Part shown: piece after piece, positions 25,336-34,252 of the stretch | How the letters are laid out: each line of letters opens with the position of its first letter | How positions within the stretch are numbered: the first letter of the stretch is position 1 | DNA from: Sporocytophaga myxococcoides | GTDB lineage: Bacteria > Bacteroidota > Bacteroidia > Cytophagales > Cytophagaceae | DNA: 64,000 nucleotides | Assembly: GCF_000775915.1 (NCBI RefSeq) | Contig: NZ_BBLT01000001.1 | Span: 124,001-188,000, forward strand | Direction of reading: 5' to 3' | The notes under the pieces: model-generated | The model's database searches: none | Told to the model about the DNA's origin: nothing | Seen by the model: the letters and a program-made list of their open reading frames with translations, nothing else | Position numbers and translations under genes: made by a program

Positions 25336-25944
25336 TTATAGTATAGCAAATGATGCCATAAGATCTCCCGGAGTATTAAAATTCTTTACATCATTCTTTT
25401 CGCTTTCATCTAGGTGAATATAAAAGCCTCGTCCGAAAGTCATGATATACTTAAGGCTGTTTTTAACCAAAAGTTTTTTTTCAGCCATGAACAAGATTCT
25501 TTTCAAAAAGTCTGATTTGTAGATTCCTATAAGCGGTTCTTCCTGCATGTCGTTTTTAAGGATATAATAGTCATAGTCCTCTGAAGAGTTGGAAATGTGC
25601 GCATCATATATTTTACATAATAATTCTGAGCTCATATCCCGTACATCGCAGGCAAGAAGGAAAAGATCTTTAGATGGAACATGAGAATGCGCAGAAAGAA
25701 TTCCATTTAATGGACCTTCTATTATATTTTTATCTGTAATAAGATGTTCCGGATGGAATATGTCGGAGTATGGAAGCGTCTGATTTTCGTTGATAGAGAC
25801 TATAACTTCCATAGGTAGCCGATTTAATTTTGCAAAGGCGTTTTCAGCCCAGGTCTGTCCGTTTTCAATCAATAGCCCTTTGTCTTGCCCCATTCTAGTG
25901 CTAAGGCCACCGGCCATCACTACTCCAATGATGTTTTCTTCCAT
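25336..25944 (-). CDS. mobA: Molybdenum cofactor guanylyltransferase
   Basis: A 202-aa nucleotidyltransferase. The N-terminal VMAGGLSTRMGQDKGLL is the GTP-binding signature xAGGxSxRMGxDK, and LLACDVRDMSSELL gives the metal-binding Asp. It adds GMP to molybdopterin, forming the MGD cofactor used by the nitrate reductase encoded upstream in the same operon. It is the last gene of the moaA-moaD-moaE-mobA run, starting 11 bp after the moaE stop codon. The C-terminal half (CKIYDAHISNSSEDYDYYILK) is somewhat divergent, but the length is normal. Confidence 0.92.
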   Translation of the reverse strand: MEENIIGVVMAGGLSTRMGQDKGLLIENGQTWAENAFAKLNRLPMEVIVSINENQTLPYSDIFHPEHLITDKNIIEGPLNGILSAHSHVPSKDLFLLACDVRDMSSELLCKIYDAHISNSSEDYDYYILKNDMQEEPLIGIYKSDFLKRILFMAEKKLLVKNSLKYIMTFGRGFYIHLDESEKNDVKNFNTPGDLMASFAIL

Positions 25945-25955
25945 AGCTAACTCAA

Positions 25956-26393
25956 TTAATGATTGTGTTGATGTTCAAAGCAACTGCAATTATGTCCCCA
26001 CTCATAGGTACCATCTGAGAAAAACTCCTGCTTCCAGATAGGAGCTTCGTGTTTTACCCTGTCTATAATGTATCTGTTCGCAGCATAAGCCTCTTCTCTG
26101 TGAGATGAAGCTGTAATAACGACTACTGCACTTTCGCTGATACCGACTTTACCTATTCTATGGCAGCATAACGCTTTGTGTAGTTTAAATCTGGTATAAC
26201 TGCTTTCAATAATTTCTCTAATGCTTTTCTCTGCCATTGGAATATAGCATTCGTAAAAGAGATATTCTACATCTCTTTTATGGCTGTGATTTCTGACTTC
26301 TCCACTAAATAGCACCACTGCGCCTGCTTTTGGGTCATGCGCTTCAGATAACATCTTTATCAAGTCTATAGGATCTTCGGTAATTAATTGCAT
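25956..26393 (-). CDS. moaE: Molybdopterin synthase catalytic subunit
   Basis: A 145-aa protein. Motifs are GAVVLFSGEVRNH, VEYLFYECYIPMAEKSI, HRIGKVGISESAVVVITASSHREEAYAANRYIIDRVKHEAPIWKQEFF (HR-G and the catalytic Lys in VKxxxPIWKxE). It transfers sulfur from MoaD thiocarboxylate to precursor Z to make molybdopterin. It lies one base after moaD. The His-rich end (CSCFEHQHNH) is an addition to the family core. Confidence 0.94.
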   Translation of the reverse strand: MQLITEDPIDLIKMLSEAHDPKAGAVVLFSGEVRNHSHKRDVEYLFYECYIPMAEKSIREIIESSYTRFKLHKALCCHRIGKVGISESAVVVITASSHREEAYAANRYIIDRVKHEAPIWKQEFFSDGTYEWGHNCSCFEHQHNH

Positions 26394-26394
26394 A

Positions 26395-26637
26395 TCAGCC
26401 CCCGCTTGATGGTGGAATAATTAATAAATGTTCATTGTCTTTCAAGGTATAAGTTCCTTCAACAAAACAATCGTTTACCGCAAGTTTTGATTTGAGGAGA
26501 ATGTTTTCTGCCTTCGGATGTTCTTTTAATAGTTGGAAACGCACCTCGTTTGCGGTAGTGCCTTCCTGTAACTCTATATAAAACTGCGGATCTAGATAAT
26601 CTTTCAATGCAGCAAATACCTGTATTTTAATTTTCAT
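26395..26637 (-). CDS. moaD: Molybdopterin synthase sulfur carrier subunit
   Basis: An 80-aa ubiquitin-fold protein ending in the required Gly-Gly (LLIIPPSSGG). The strand KIKIQVFAALKDYL and the motif KLAVNDCFVE fit MoaD/ThiS. MoaB/MoeB-type adenylation of the final Gly needs a MoeB enzyme, which is not in the window. It is tightly packed between moaA and moaE. Confidence 0.92.
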   Translation of the reverse strand: MKIKIQVFAALKDYLDPQFYIELQEGTTANEVRFQLLKEHPKAENILLKSKLAVNDCFVEGTYTLKDNEHLLIIPPSSGG

Positions 26638-26639
26638 TT

Positions 26640-27593
26640 TTATCCTCCGATATATCTCATAGACATAACACTTCCGGCAAACTGAACTTCTTGTTTTTGA
26701 GATAACGCTTGTTTTAGTGAATATTCTAATTTTAATGAATCATCTGAGTGATCCTTTATACTTATGCCATCATCATTGCTCAGGCAGCCATAAATATTTC
26801 CATAGCTGTCAAGTCGCAATCTATTGCAATCTCTGCAAAATGGATGACTTTCATTTGCTATAATTCCAAAGACCTGTTTTTTGTCCGTGATCCAGTAAGT
26901 GGCAGTGGCGCTATGCTCCCTGTCCATTGGAATAAATTGATGTCGCTCGGCAATTTTTTCAAGGATCTCTTTTTGTGAAAAATAAATTTCCTTGTAACTG
27001 TTGTGAAGATGTCCCATTTTCATTACCTCAAGAAAACGAATACTGATTCTTCTTTCTCTTGCAAAATCGAGCAATGGGAGTATCTGATCTGCGTTCATTC
27101 CTTTCATCACAACGGTATTAAGTTTTACGGGTAAGCCAATGGCCAATGCATGATCAATGCCCTCAAGAATCTTCTTCAAGTTTCTTCTTTTAGAAATTAT
27201 AAAGAAAGATTCAGGATCAATGCTGTCCAGTGAAACATTGATATTGGTTATACCAGCATTCTTAAGAGATACAGCTTTTTCTTTCAGGAAAACTGCATTG
27301 GTTGTCAGCTTTACCTTTTTGATACCAATCTCTCTGATCCCTTCAATAAGATTGACGATATCTTTATATAATAAAGGTTCTCCACCTGTAAGCCTCACTG
27401 TTTCCAGGTTCAGCTTATGGTGCAGGCTTTTGATTATTTTAATATATTCCTTTGTTGTCAGAATATTACTCTCCGGATATACTGTCTTTTCCGTCACAGG
27501 TTGATTTGTACAATAGTTACAGAAAAGATTACAGGCATTGGTAAGACTTACCCTCAAAGTTTTAAATGTCCTGCCATATTTATCATTCAGCAT
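26640..27593 (-). CDS. moaA: GTP 3',8-cyclase (radical SAM)
   Basis: A 317-aa radical SAM enzyme that starts molybdopterin synthesis from GTP. The N-terminal cluster motif is C21-x3-C25-x2-C28 in TNACNLFCNYCTN. RLTGGEPLLYKDI is the SAM-binding GGEP motif. The C-terminal second 4Fe-4S site is CRDCNRLRLDSYGNIYGCLSND, and the protein ends MRYIGG with the double Gly that activates the enzyme. It begins 12 bp after the rubredoxin-fusion gene stop and ends 2 bp before moaD, all on the minus strand. Confidence 0.96.
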   Translation of the reverse strand: MLNDKYGRTFKTLRVSLTNACNLFCNYCTNQPVTEKTVYPESNILTTKEYIKIIKSLHHKLNLETVRLTGGEPLLYKDIVNLIEGIREIGIKKVKLTTNAVFLKEKAVSLKNAGITNINVSLDSIDPESFFIISKRRNLKKILEGIDHALAIGLPVKLNTVVMKGMNADQILPLLDFARERRISIRFLEVMKMGHLHNSYKEIYFSQKEILEKIAERHQFIPMDREHSATATYWITDKKQVFGIIANESHPFCRDCNRLRLDSYGNIYGCLSNDDGISIKDHSDDSLKLEYSLKQALSQKQEVQFAGSVMSMRYIGG

Positions 27594-27605
27594 AATTGTA
27601 TTTTT

Positions 27606-29072
27606 TCAAAGTAATATTTCGGAATTTACTAATATAAATGATTCCTTTTCTGAATCGCAAACCGGGCATCTGTATGAGGAGGGCAATTCTTCAAAGGCCC
27701 TTCCTGCAGGTATTTCTCCAATGTCATCTCCATATCTGGAGTCATATATAGTAAGGCAGCTTTGACACTGGAATAATTCTACAGCCTCGTGAGGCCTCTG
27801 ATTAATTTCAATTTCTTCCTGCAAAGATTCAGATTCAAAATGAGCATCAATAGAGTTAAGCTTTTTGTAAAATACTTCTGTGAGGTACGTTAATACTGTT
27901 GGTACATCACGCTTCTTAACATAAGAAGCATAAGATATAGTCTCTCTTGAATTGATGTCAAAATTTTTCTTGTAACTGATGTTATAATAATCCAATAACT
28001 TTATCTTCCCTATTTCAATTCTGAATTTTCTTCTTATGATTACAGAACAGGCAAGATCTACATCTGTAGTTCTGATTCCAAAGATCAAACCGTTTGTTCT
28101 TAGTCCTTCTTTAATAAAAGATCTGGTGATGAACTTCTTCAGTTTAGTGGCTTCCCTATCAAGATCAGGAATCTGCCAGTTAAGTTCAAGAGAAGAATGA
28201 CCAGTGTTGATTTTATATTTTCCCAGAAGCTTTTCCCATTCAAATATATCTTTTCTTTCTATGTTTTTAATAATTATAGAGCTATTAGAAGTAAGATATA
28301 TCGAGTTGTTGTTCGTTTCAGAGCACAAGAGACAAAGGGATTCCAGGAAGTTTACATTATAAGAGTTATCAGAGTTGTAGATCCCCAGCCACCATTTCTG
28401 ATCTTCCTGCTGATGGAAACCTTCATAATATGGGAGCTGATAAGGTGGATAATCAAGTTGATTAATGATGGGTATGGTATTCCATTTTCTGAAACTGAAT
28501 ACATCATCTTGAAGATATTCAAAAGAAGCAGATGGGATTTTCTCAAATGTTTGTTCTATTGCTTTGCAGAGTGGAGGAATTTCATTTGACTCTACCAGAA
28601 AAGGCCAAAGGTCATATCCTTTCTGATTTTTTATTTTAAGATAAAGAAACCAGAACCCTCTGAATTCAGACGCTATAAAATTTAATTGTCCTATAAACAG
28701 GGGTGTCAGAGACTGCAGAGGATCTACAAGATTGACTTTTAAAGTTGGTTGGAAGTCAAAGTTGGAAAGTATCTGATGAAAGGTTCCTTCTGAAAGCCAA
28801 TTGGTAGTTTCCTGGATATGAATAGCCGGATAGGAGGTGACTATATTTTGTTCCTGGGTTTTTTCAGTTTCGAATTTATATTGAAGAAAGCTGAATCTTT
28901 GTTCGAGAGATCGTTTATATTGATCTTTACATTTTAAAATTAACTCTTGTCTTGAGCTTATATGAATAGAATTGGTACCAAAGTGGTGTGCTGATGATAC
29001 CACTTTGCGCAAATCTCCGGGAGATAATATCCCACCAGGAATAAAGAACCTTATGAATATGTCTTTGCTCAT
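27606..29072 (-). CDS. Siroheme-less nitrite/sulfite reductase-like protein with C-terminal rubredoxin
   Basis: A 488-aa protein. The first residues IRFFIPGGILSPGDLRKVVSSAHHFG, followed by ISSRQELIL, match the ferredoxin-like half-domain of nitrite/sulfite reductases (RIPGGxLTPxQL...TTRQN). A second half-like segment occurs near residues 330-375 (FITRSFIKEGLRTNGLIFGIRTTD). The two cysteine pairs that hold the 4Fe-4S/siroheme centre are missing. Residues about 434-480 are a rubredoxin: C436-x2-C439 (FQCQSCLTIYD) and C469-P-V-C472. It lies between nasA and moaA, 26 bp after nasA. The likely role is electron delivery to nitrate or nitrite reductase, inferred from position and the rubredoxin. Confidence 0.82.
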   Translation of the reverse strand: MSKDIFIRFFIPGGILSPGDLRKVVSSAHHFGTNSIHISSRQELILKCKDQYKRSLEQRFSFLQYKFETEKTQEQNIVTSYPAIHIQETTNWLSEGTFHQILSNFDFQPTLKVNLVDPLQSLTPLFIGQLNFIASEFRGFWFLYLKIKNQKGYDLWPFLVESNEIPPLCKAIEQTFEKIPSASFEYLQDDVFSFRKWNTIPIINQLDYPPYQLPYYEGFHQQEDQKWWLGIYNSDNSYNVNFLESLCLLCSETNNNSIYLTSNSSIIIKNIERKDIFEWEKLLGKYKINTGHSSLELNWQIPDLDREATKLKKFITRSFIKEGLRTNGLIFGIRTTDVDLACSVIIRRKFRIEIGKIKLLDYYNISYKKNFDINSRETISYASYVKKRDVPTVLTYLTEVFYKKLNSIDAHFESESLQEEIEINQRPHEAVELFQCQSCLTIYDSRYGDDIGEIPAGRAFEELPSSYRCPVCDSEKESFILVNSEILL

Positions 29073-29098
29073 TTCTATTCTTCAGATCTTCTGCTTTA

Positions 29099-32000
29099 TC
29101 AATAAACATGCTTGAAGCCAAGGGAAGTATGCTGCTCGGGTTCAGCATGCTTGTTTTTATTTGAAAGTAGTAAAGAAACCCTTTTGTCGGCAAGTTCAAC
29201 TTTGCTTAGTATCAGATTTTTAAACTCAGGAAACTCTGATTTGTCACCAACTAATATTGCCCCAACAAGTCTGTCATTCTGCACTATACATTTTTTGTAA
29301 TACCTTTTGGATTTATCAATATATACAATTTCTTCAAATTCGTCTTCCTTTTTTCCCGGCACTTCTATCATTCCGATAGAGCAGATATCAAAGTTCGAAA
29401 CAGTAAGTATATTAACTGGCAATGTTCCGGAATAAGACTTTGTTTCATCGCCATTCAGAAATCCTGCTACTACATCTGCCTGCTCTCCGGCTGCGGTAGA
29501 GCTTTCAAATAATGATTTTTCAAATTCTGCTACTTCGCCAATTGCAAATATAAAAGGGTTATTAGTTCTCAAATATTCATTAACTACAATTCCTCTGTTG
29601 CAATTTAATCCCGCTGACTGAGCAAGTTCAATATTAGGTTTGGTACCAATGGTATATACGAGAACATCGCAGCTAAGATCTTTTCCTGATTTTAATTTTA
29701 CTCCCGTTATTTTATCTTTTCCCAAATGAGAAAGAACTTCATCATTGTAGTAAAAGCTAATGTTTCTTTCGGATAGTTCTTCATGCAAAAAACTGCTAGA
29801 CGTTGAGTCTAACTGTTTGTTCATTAATCTTGATGATCTGTGTACAACAGAGACTTTTATAGATAGCTGAGTTAGCGCATCCGCCAGCTCAAGTCCCAAT
29901 AAACCTCCACCTGCTATGACCACATTGCTTTCAGGAGAAATAGATCTTTTGAATTTATCTGCATCCTCTTTACTACGCATCGTAAATATTCCCTGGATTT
30001 TGGGTACCTCCCTGGGGAGAGCAGGTCTGCTGCCTGTAGCGAGGATTAAAACATCATAAGAGTGAATTTTACCTGTATGATCAATGACCACTTTATCACC
30101 AGGATCAATAGAAATGATATTTGTACTTTTATGAAGATATATTTTTGATGTGTTAAGCTCATCCTCATTGATCCTGATAAGATTATTCCATCTCTCTTTC
30201 CCGCTTATGTAGCCTGGAAGCATTATTCTGTTGTAAAAGAGATTTTTTTCTTTGCTGAAAATGTGAATTTCATCATCCGGATTCAATGCCCTGTATTTTC
30301 GTACAAATTGACTGGAACCTACTCCGGCACCTATAACTATTATCTTTTCTTTTTTCTTATTGTATTTCTTAACCTGAACGACTGAGAACCCTGTTTTAAC
30401 TCCCATCTGGTCATCTTGAGAATGCATAGGAACAGATATGCTATCTAAATCTTTGATCAGGACTTTTCCCCACTGTAATGGAAGAAAAACAACACCTTTT
30501 TTAATATCTAATGAATATTGAGCTGTTACCTTCACTGACCCAGCTTCATTAAATACTTCTACAACATCTCCGTTCTTAATGCCCCTGTTCAAGGCATCTT
30601 CTTTATTGATTTCTAAAAGTGGTTTATCAGTATGAAGGTTAACTTTTACTAATTTACCAGTGCTGCTAAATGAGTGCCAATGATCTTGAGTCTGTCCGGA
30701 TGTAAGGAGTAAAGGATAGTTCTGATTGAGTTCGTAGGGTAAATGGCCTTTTGCTACAGAATGAAAATTGGCTTTGCATGAGGCAGTGTTAAATATATGA
30801 TCAGAGTATAAAATTTTAGTACTTTTTCCCGATGGTTCAAATGGCCATTGCATTGAACGATTTTGGTGAAGCAATTCAAAATTGATATTGCTGACATCAA
30901 AGATTGTTTGCTTTGTTATTCGACTATATTCGAGAAATATATCAGAAGGATTTTCGTACTTGAAAGGATCTGCAAATCCCATTTTTTCTGCAAACCGGGA
31001 TATGATTGAAATACCTGGTATAGCTTCTCCCGGTGCATTGGTAAGTTTATGAGCCAGACTTATTCTTCTTCCCGGATTTGTTATAGTACCTTCTTTCTCA
31101 AGCCATCCTGCTGCTGGCAAAATAAGATCAGCAAATGGTACTGTTTCTGATTTTAAAGAAATGTCCTGTACGATCACAAACTTTGAATTCTTCAATGCGA
31201 CTTCTATATTTCTTGCAGGGGGCAGGCTTACCAAAGGGTTTGTATTGATTATCCAGATAGCTTTGAGTTTTCCTGATAAAAGGTTGTCAAATAGTTCTGT
31301 GTCTGTGTATCCTCTTTTGTCGGAAATTGATGGCACTCCCCAGTATTTTGCAATCTCCTCTCTATGCTCTTGATTAATAATACTTCTATGACCAGGCAGA
31401 GAATCTGAGAGTCCTCCAGCTTCCGTACCTGTAATTATATGTGGTTGATCTGAAAGAGGAAACGGTCCACAACCTTCTTTTCCAATCTGGCCTGTTATCA
31501 GAGAAAGATTTATTAATGAGAGATTTTTGTTTAAATCCGTTGAATTCTGGTTATTCCCTGCAGGCAACATAGATATAAAGCTTTTGGCCTTACCTATATA
31601 TTCAGCTGCAAGTATAATATCGATAACAGGAATATCACATATGGCAGAAGCCTCTTCAAGTGACTTCTCCATTGCTTTGTTTTTATACTCATTGAAACCT
31701 TCAGTGCGAAATTCTATGAATTCTTTATCTATAAGGTTATTTTCAATAAGGAACCTTCCTATAGCTCTGAATAGAATAATCTCAGTACCTGGTTTAAGCT
31801 GAAGGTGAATATCGGCTATAGCACATGACTCCGTTCTTCTGGAATCCGCAATGATTATTTTAACTTCGGGATTGCTGGCCTTGTATCTTTCCAGTCGTTT
31901 GAAGAGAATCGGATTTGATCTGAAAGGATTTGCATTGGTAATAAAAAAACAATCTGCAAGTTCAAGATCTTCGATAGAGCCGGGAATGGAATCCATTCCA

Positions 32001-32458
32001 AATACAAGTTTGTTTGCTGTAAATTCCGATTCCCCGCAGATAAGTGTGTTGGAATCTATATTGTTAGTTCCAAGAAAGCCTTTAACAAGTTTATCAATTA
32101 AATAATATTCTTCTGTAAGGCATTGTCCTGAAACATAAAAGCCTACTGAGTCCGGGCCGTATTTGGAGATGAAAGTTTTGAAAACTGCAGCTGCTCTGTT
32201 CAGAGCTGTATCCCAGGTTACCCTTTGTCTGGGCATATTCCTGTTCCACCTCATTTCAGGATATAATATTCTGTCACTATGGTCAGATACCTTACTCTGG
32301 AGGGTAACTCCTTTAGAGCATAATATTCCTTTGTTTACCGGATGGTCCTGGTCACCTGTAACTGTGATTTTGCCTGGGTTATCTTTTTGAATGATAACTC
32401 CACAACCTAAACCACAATAGTTACAGGTTGTTTTTGATATATTTTTTTTGGGAAACAT
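29099..32458 (-). CDS. nasA: Assimilatory nitrate reductase catalytic subunit fused to a NirB-type FAD/NAD(P)H oxidoreductase
   Basis: A 1,119-aa cytoplasmic fusion. The N-terminal 4Fe-4S site is C12-x2-C15-x3-C19 and C47 (CNYCGLGCG, ILCSKG). Residues 60-560 are the bis-MGD molybdopterin domains, with the probable Mo-ligand Cys in LICGESEF. About 580-690 is the dinucleotide-binding C-domain (LLLTSGQTQDHWHS, LPLQWGK). Residues about 705-1100 are a complete pyridine-nucleotide-disulfide-type reductase (IIVIGAGVGSSQFV, LILATGSRPALPREVP, VVIAGGGLLGLELADAL, FAIGEVAEF), as in NirB and Bacillus NasB. It has no BFD-type 2Fe-2S module. It reduces nitrate to nitrite and may take electrons directly from NAD(P)H. 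Confidence 0.93.
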   Translation of the reverse strand: MFPKKNISKTTCNYCGLGCGVIIQKDNPGKITVTGDQDHPVNKGILCSKGVTLQSKVSDHSDRILYPEMRWNRNMPRQRVTWDTALNRAAAVFKTFISKYGPDSVGFYVSGQCLTEEYYLIDKLVKGFLGTNNIDSNTLICGESEFTANKLVFGMDSIPGSIEDLELADCFFITNANPFRSNPILFKRLERYKASNPEVKIIIADSRRTESCAIADIHLQLKPGTEIILFRAIGRFLIENNLIDKEFIEFRTEGFNEYKNKAMEKSLEEASAICDIPVIDIILAAEYIGKAKSFISMLPAGNNQNSTDLNKNLSLINLSLITGQIGKEGCGPFPLSDQPHIITGTEAGGLSDSLPGHRSIINQEHREEIAKYWGVPSISDKRGYTDTELFDNLLSGKLKAIWIINTNPLVSLPPARNIEVALKNSKFVIVQDISLKSETVPFADLILPAAGWLEKEGTITNPGRRISLAHKLTNAPGEAIPGISIISRFAEKMGFADPFKYENPSDIFLEYSRITKQTIFDVSNINFELLHQNRSMQWPFEPSGKSTKILYSDHIFNTASCKANFHSVAKGHLPYELNQNYPLLLTSGQTQDHWHSFSSTGKLVKVNLHTDKPLLEINKEDALNRGIKNGDVVEVFNEAGSVKVTAQYSLDIKKGVVFLPLQWGKVLIKDLDSISVPMHSQDDQMGVKTGFSVVQVKKYNKKKEKIIVIGAGVGSSQFVRKYRALNPDDEIHIFSKEKNLFYNRIMLPGYISGKERWNNLIRINEDELNTSKIYLHKSTNIISIDPGDKVVIDHTGKIHSYDVLILATGSRPALPREVPKIQGIFTMRSKEDADKFKRSISPESNVVIAGGGLLGLELADALTQLSIKVSVVHRSSRLMNKQLDSTSSSFLHEELSERNISFYYNDEVLSHLGKDKITGVKLKSGKDLSCDVLVYTIGTKPNIELAQSAGLNCNRGIVVNEYLRTNNPFIFAIGEVAEFEKSLFESSTAAGEQADVVAGFLNGDETKSYSGTLPVNILTVSNFDICSIGMIEVPGKKEDEFEEIVYIDKSKRYYKKCIVQNDRLVGAILVGDKSEFPEFKNLILSKVELADKRVSLLLSNKNKHAEPEQHTSLGFKHVY

Positions 32459-32474
32459 CCGGCTTTTATAATAA

Positions 32475-32513
32475 CAAATAAGACTGCAGACATAATTGCC
32501 TGCAGCTTATTTG
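32475..32513 (-). promoter_or_regulatory. Strong hairpin between nrtD and nasA
   Basis: CAAATAAG (32475-32482) pairs perfectly with CTTATTTG (32506-32513). Inside it, after one bulged base, CTGCAGACA (32484-32492) pairs with TGCCTGCAG (32497-32505), closing on a 4-nt loop. The total is 17 pairs with one G-T. On the minus strand it is followed by TTATTATAAAA and ends 16 bases before the nasA ATG (32458). It could be an attenuator, a partial terminator or an mRNA-processing/stability element in the nrt-nas operon. Confidence 0.6.
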
Positions 32514-32529
32514 AACTAACCTTTACATT

Positions 32530-32545
32530 AACCTTGAACAAGGTT
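32530..32545. promoter_or_regulatory. 7-2-7 palindrome AACCTTGAACAAGGTT
   Basis: A perfect palindrome with two 7-bp arms and a 2-bp centre, immediately adjacent to the nrtD stop codon (32546). The half-site AACCTT recurs at 32519-32524 and in the leaders of nrtB, nrtA and nirB. 7-2-7 is the spacing of NarL-type sites, but the base sequence differs from the enterobacterial consensus. Confidence 0.4.
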
Positions 32546-33415
32546 CTATTCTTCAAATTTGACTCCCTCATCTTCAATTGAAAACTTATCTACCAACAAG
32601 TTAAGGAGTCGTTCCCTAATGGTTTTATACTCAGGTAAATTTACGATATCTTTTTTGTTTCTTGGTCTTGGCAAATCAACTATTTCAATTTCTTTAATAG
32701 TTGCTGCCGGTCCATTATTTAAAACAACAATTCTATCGGACAAGAAGATCGCTTCTTCGATATCGTGAGTAACCATTATAATAGTTTTGTTCCGGTTGTC
32801 CAGATTCCATAGTTTTAAAAGCTCTACGTGCATAGTTCCTTTGGTTAGTGCATCCAGAGCGCCAAAGGGCTCATCAAGGAGCAGGACGCTTGGGTTTATG
32901 GCAAATGCTCTTGCTATAGCTACTCGTTGTTTCATTCCTCCTGAAAGTTGTTTGGGAAGCTTGTCTTTATGAGGAGTGAGGTTTACCATTTCAAGATGTT
33001 TTTCAACAGTCAAGTGTTTTTCATCTGTTGAAATATTTTGTATACAAGAATCAACAGCTTCATATATATTTTGGTAAACGGTAAGCCAGGGTAAAAGAGA
33101 ATAGTTCTGGAAAACTATTCCTCTGTCAGGGCCTGCACCGGTTACTTTTTTACCATTAACGATAACTTCTCCATTACTTGGCTTTACCATTCCGCTTATA
33201 GTGCTCATCAGAGTGGACTTTCCGCAACCTGAATGACCTATGAGTGAGATAATTTCACCTTTTCGGATGTCAAGATTTATATCTTTTACAGCTATGTATT
33301 CCCCTTTGGGAGTCGGGAAGCTTACTGTAATATTTTTTATATCAATGCTTACAGGACGAAGCAGAATATTCTCTTTTACTTTATCTTCTGAAAGTATATT
33401 TGTATTAGCCATCAT
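32546..33415 (-). CDS. nrtD: Nitrate ABC transporter ATP-binding protein
   Basis: An ABC ATPase of about 289 aa. Walker A is GHSGCGKST, the signature LSGGMKQRVAIARA and Walker B VLLLDEPFGALD, with the H-loop VTHDIEEA. NrtD/SsuB/TauB-like features such as LTPHKDKLPKQLSGG are clear. The ATG at 33415 (or 33412) is preferred; a longer frame from 33469 would overlap nrtB by 65 bp. As drawn it overlaps the nrtB stop by 11 bp. Together with nrtB and nrtA it forms the nitrate/nitrite uptake system of the inner membrane. Confidence 0.92.
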   Translation of the reverse strand: MMANTNILSEDKVKENILLRPVSIDIKNITVSFPTPKGEYIAVKDINLDIRKGEIISLIGHSGCGKSTLMSTISGMVKPSNGEVIVNGKKVTGAGPDRGIVFQNYSLLPWLTVYQNIYEAVDSCIQNISTDEKHLTVEKHLEMVNLTPHKDKLPKQLSGGMKQRVAIARAFAINPSVLLLDEPFGALDALTKGTMHVELLKLWNLDNRNKTIIMVTHDIEEAIFLSDRIVVLNNGPAATIKEIEIVDLPRPRNKKDIVNLPEYKTIRERLLNLLVDKFSIEDEGVKFEE

Positions 33416-34220
33416 AAGAGTATCTGGTTTGGAGTGATTTAAAACTTTTGTCAAGAACGAAGCCCACAAGGCCTATTATTAATATTGCAGAAAAAACTTT
33501 TTCAAGACTTAATGCATTCCAGCTATCCCACACAAAGAATCCGATGCCAACTCCCCCTGAAAGCATTTCTGCTGCTACAATTACCATCCAGGCAATACCT
33601 ACACTTAGTCTTAATCCTGTTATGATGTGAGGAAGTGTAAAAGGAAGTAATACTTTGGTAATATATTTGAAATTGGAAAATCCGAATGCTTTGGCGACGT
33701 TTTTATGATCCTGCGGAATTGTTGATACTCCAAAGGCTGTATTAATCAAAGTGGGCCAGAGTGATGTAATGATAATTACGAACACTGTTGATGTCTGAGC
33801 AGACTGAAATGCAACAAGTCCAATCGGGAACCAGGCCAGAGGAGATACAGGTCTTAGTACCTGTACCATTGGATTGAGAAGATTCATTCCAATTGTACTT
33901 GAACCCATAATAAGTCCTAATGGAATTGCTATAAGAGAACCTATTATAAATCCTTTGGTAACTCTCTCTAATGAGCTCAGTAATTGGTTTCCTATTCCTT
34001 TGTCATTTGGTCCATGGTCAAAAAAAGGATGACTTACAAGGTCATAAAATACAGAGAACGTTTGTGTTGGTCCAGGAAGCTCTCCGTCTGTCGAAAGGCT
34101 TGAGATGTGCCAGATGATCAACATGAATGACATTCCCAGAAGGAAATATAAAAACCTTCCTGTTCTGTAGGTGACGACTTTCAAAGCCGCTATTCCTAAT
34201 TGTTGATTGGACTTGTCCAT
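33405..34220 (-). CDS. nrtB: Nitrate ABC transporter permease
   Basis: A 271-aa permease with about six membrane segments starting at FLYFLLGMSFMLIIWHISSL. The cytoplasmic ABC-interacting loop is seen as VAKAFGFSNFKYITKVLLPFTLPHIITGLRLSVGIAWMVIVAAEML, close to the EAA motif of the NrtB/SsuC family. A central GLIMGSS and PLAWFPIGLVAF are also family features. It lies 32 bp after nrtA; that gap contains the leader motif AACCTTTACTAAAT. Confidence 0.93.
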   Translation of the reverse strand: MDKSNQQLGIAALKVVTYRTGRFLYFLLGMSFMLIIWHISSLSTDGELPGPTQTFSVFYDLVSHPFFDHGPNDKGIGNQLLSSLERVTKGFIIGSLIAIPLGLIMGSSTIGMNLLNPMVQVLRPVSPLAWFPIGLVAFQSAQTSTVFVIIITSLWPTLINTAFGVSTIPQDHKNVAKAFGFSNFKYITKVLLPFTLPHIITGLRLSVGIAWMVIVAAEMLSGGVGIGFFVWDSWNALSLEKVFSAILIIGLVGFVLDKSFKSLQTRYSYDG

Positions 34221-34252
34221 TTTAATGCTATTTAGTAAAGGTTAATGTTGTT

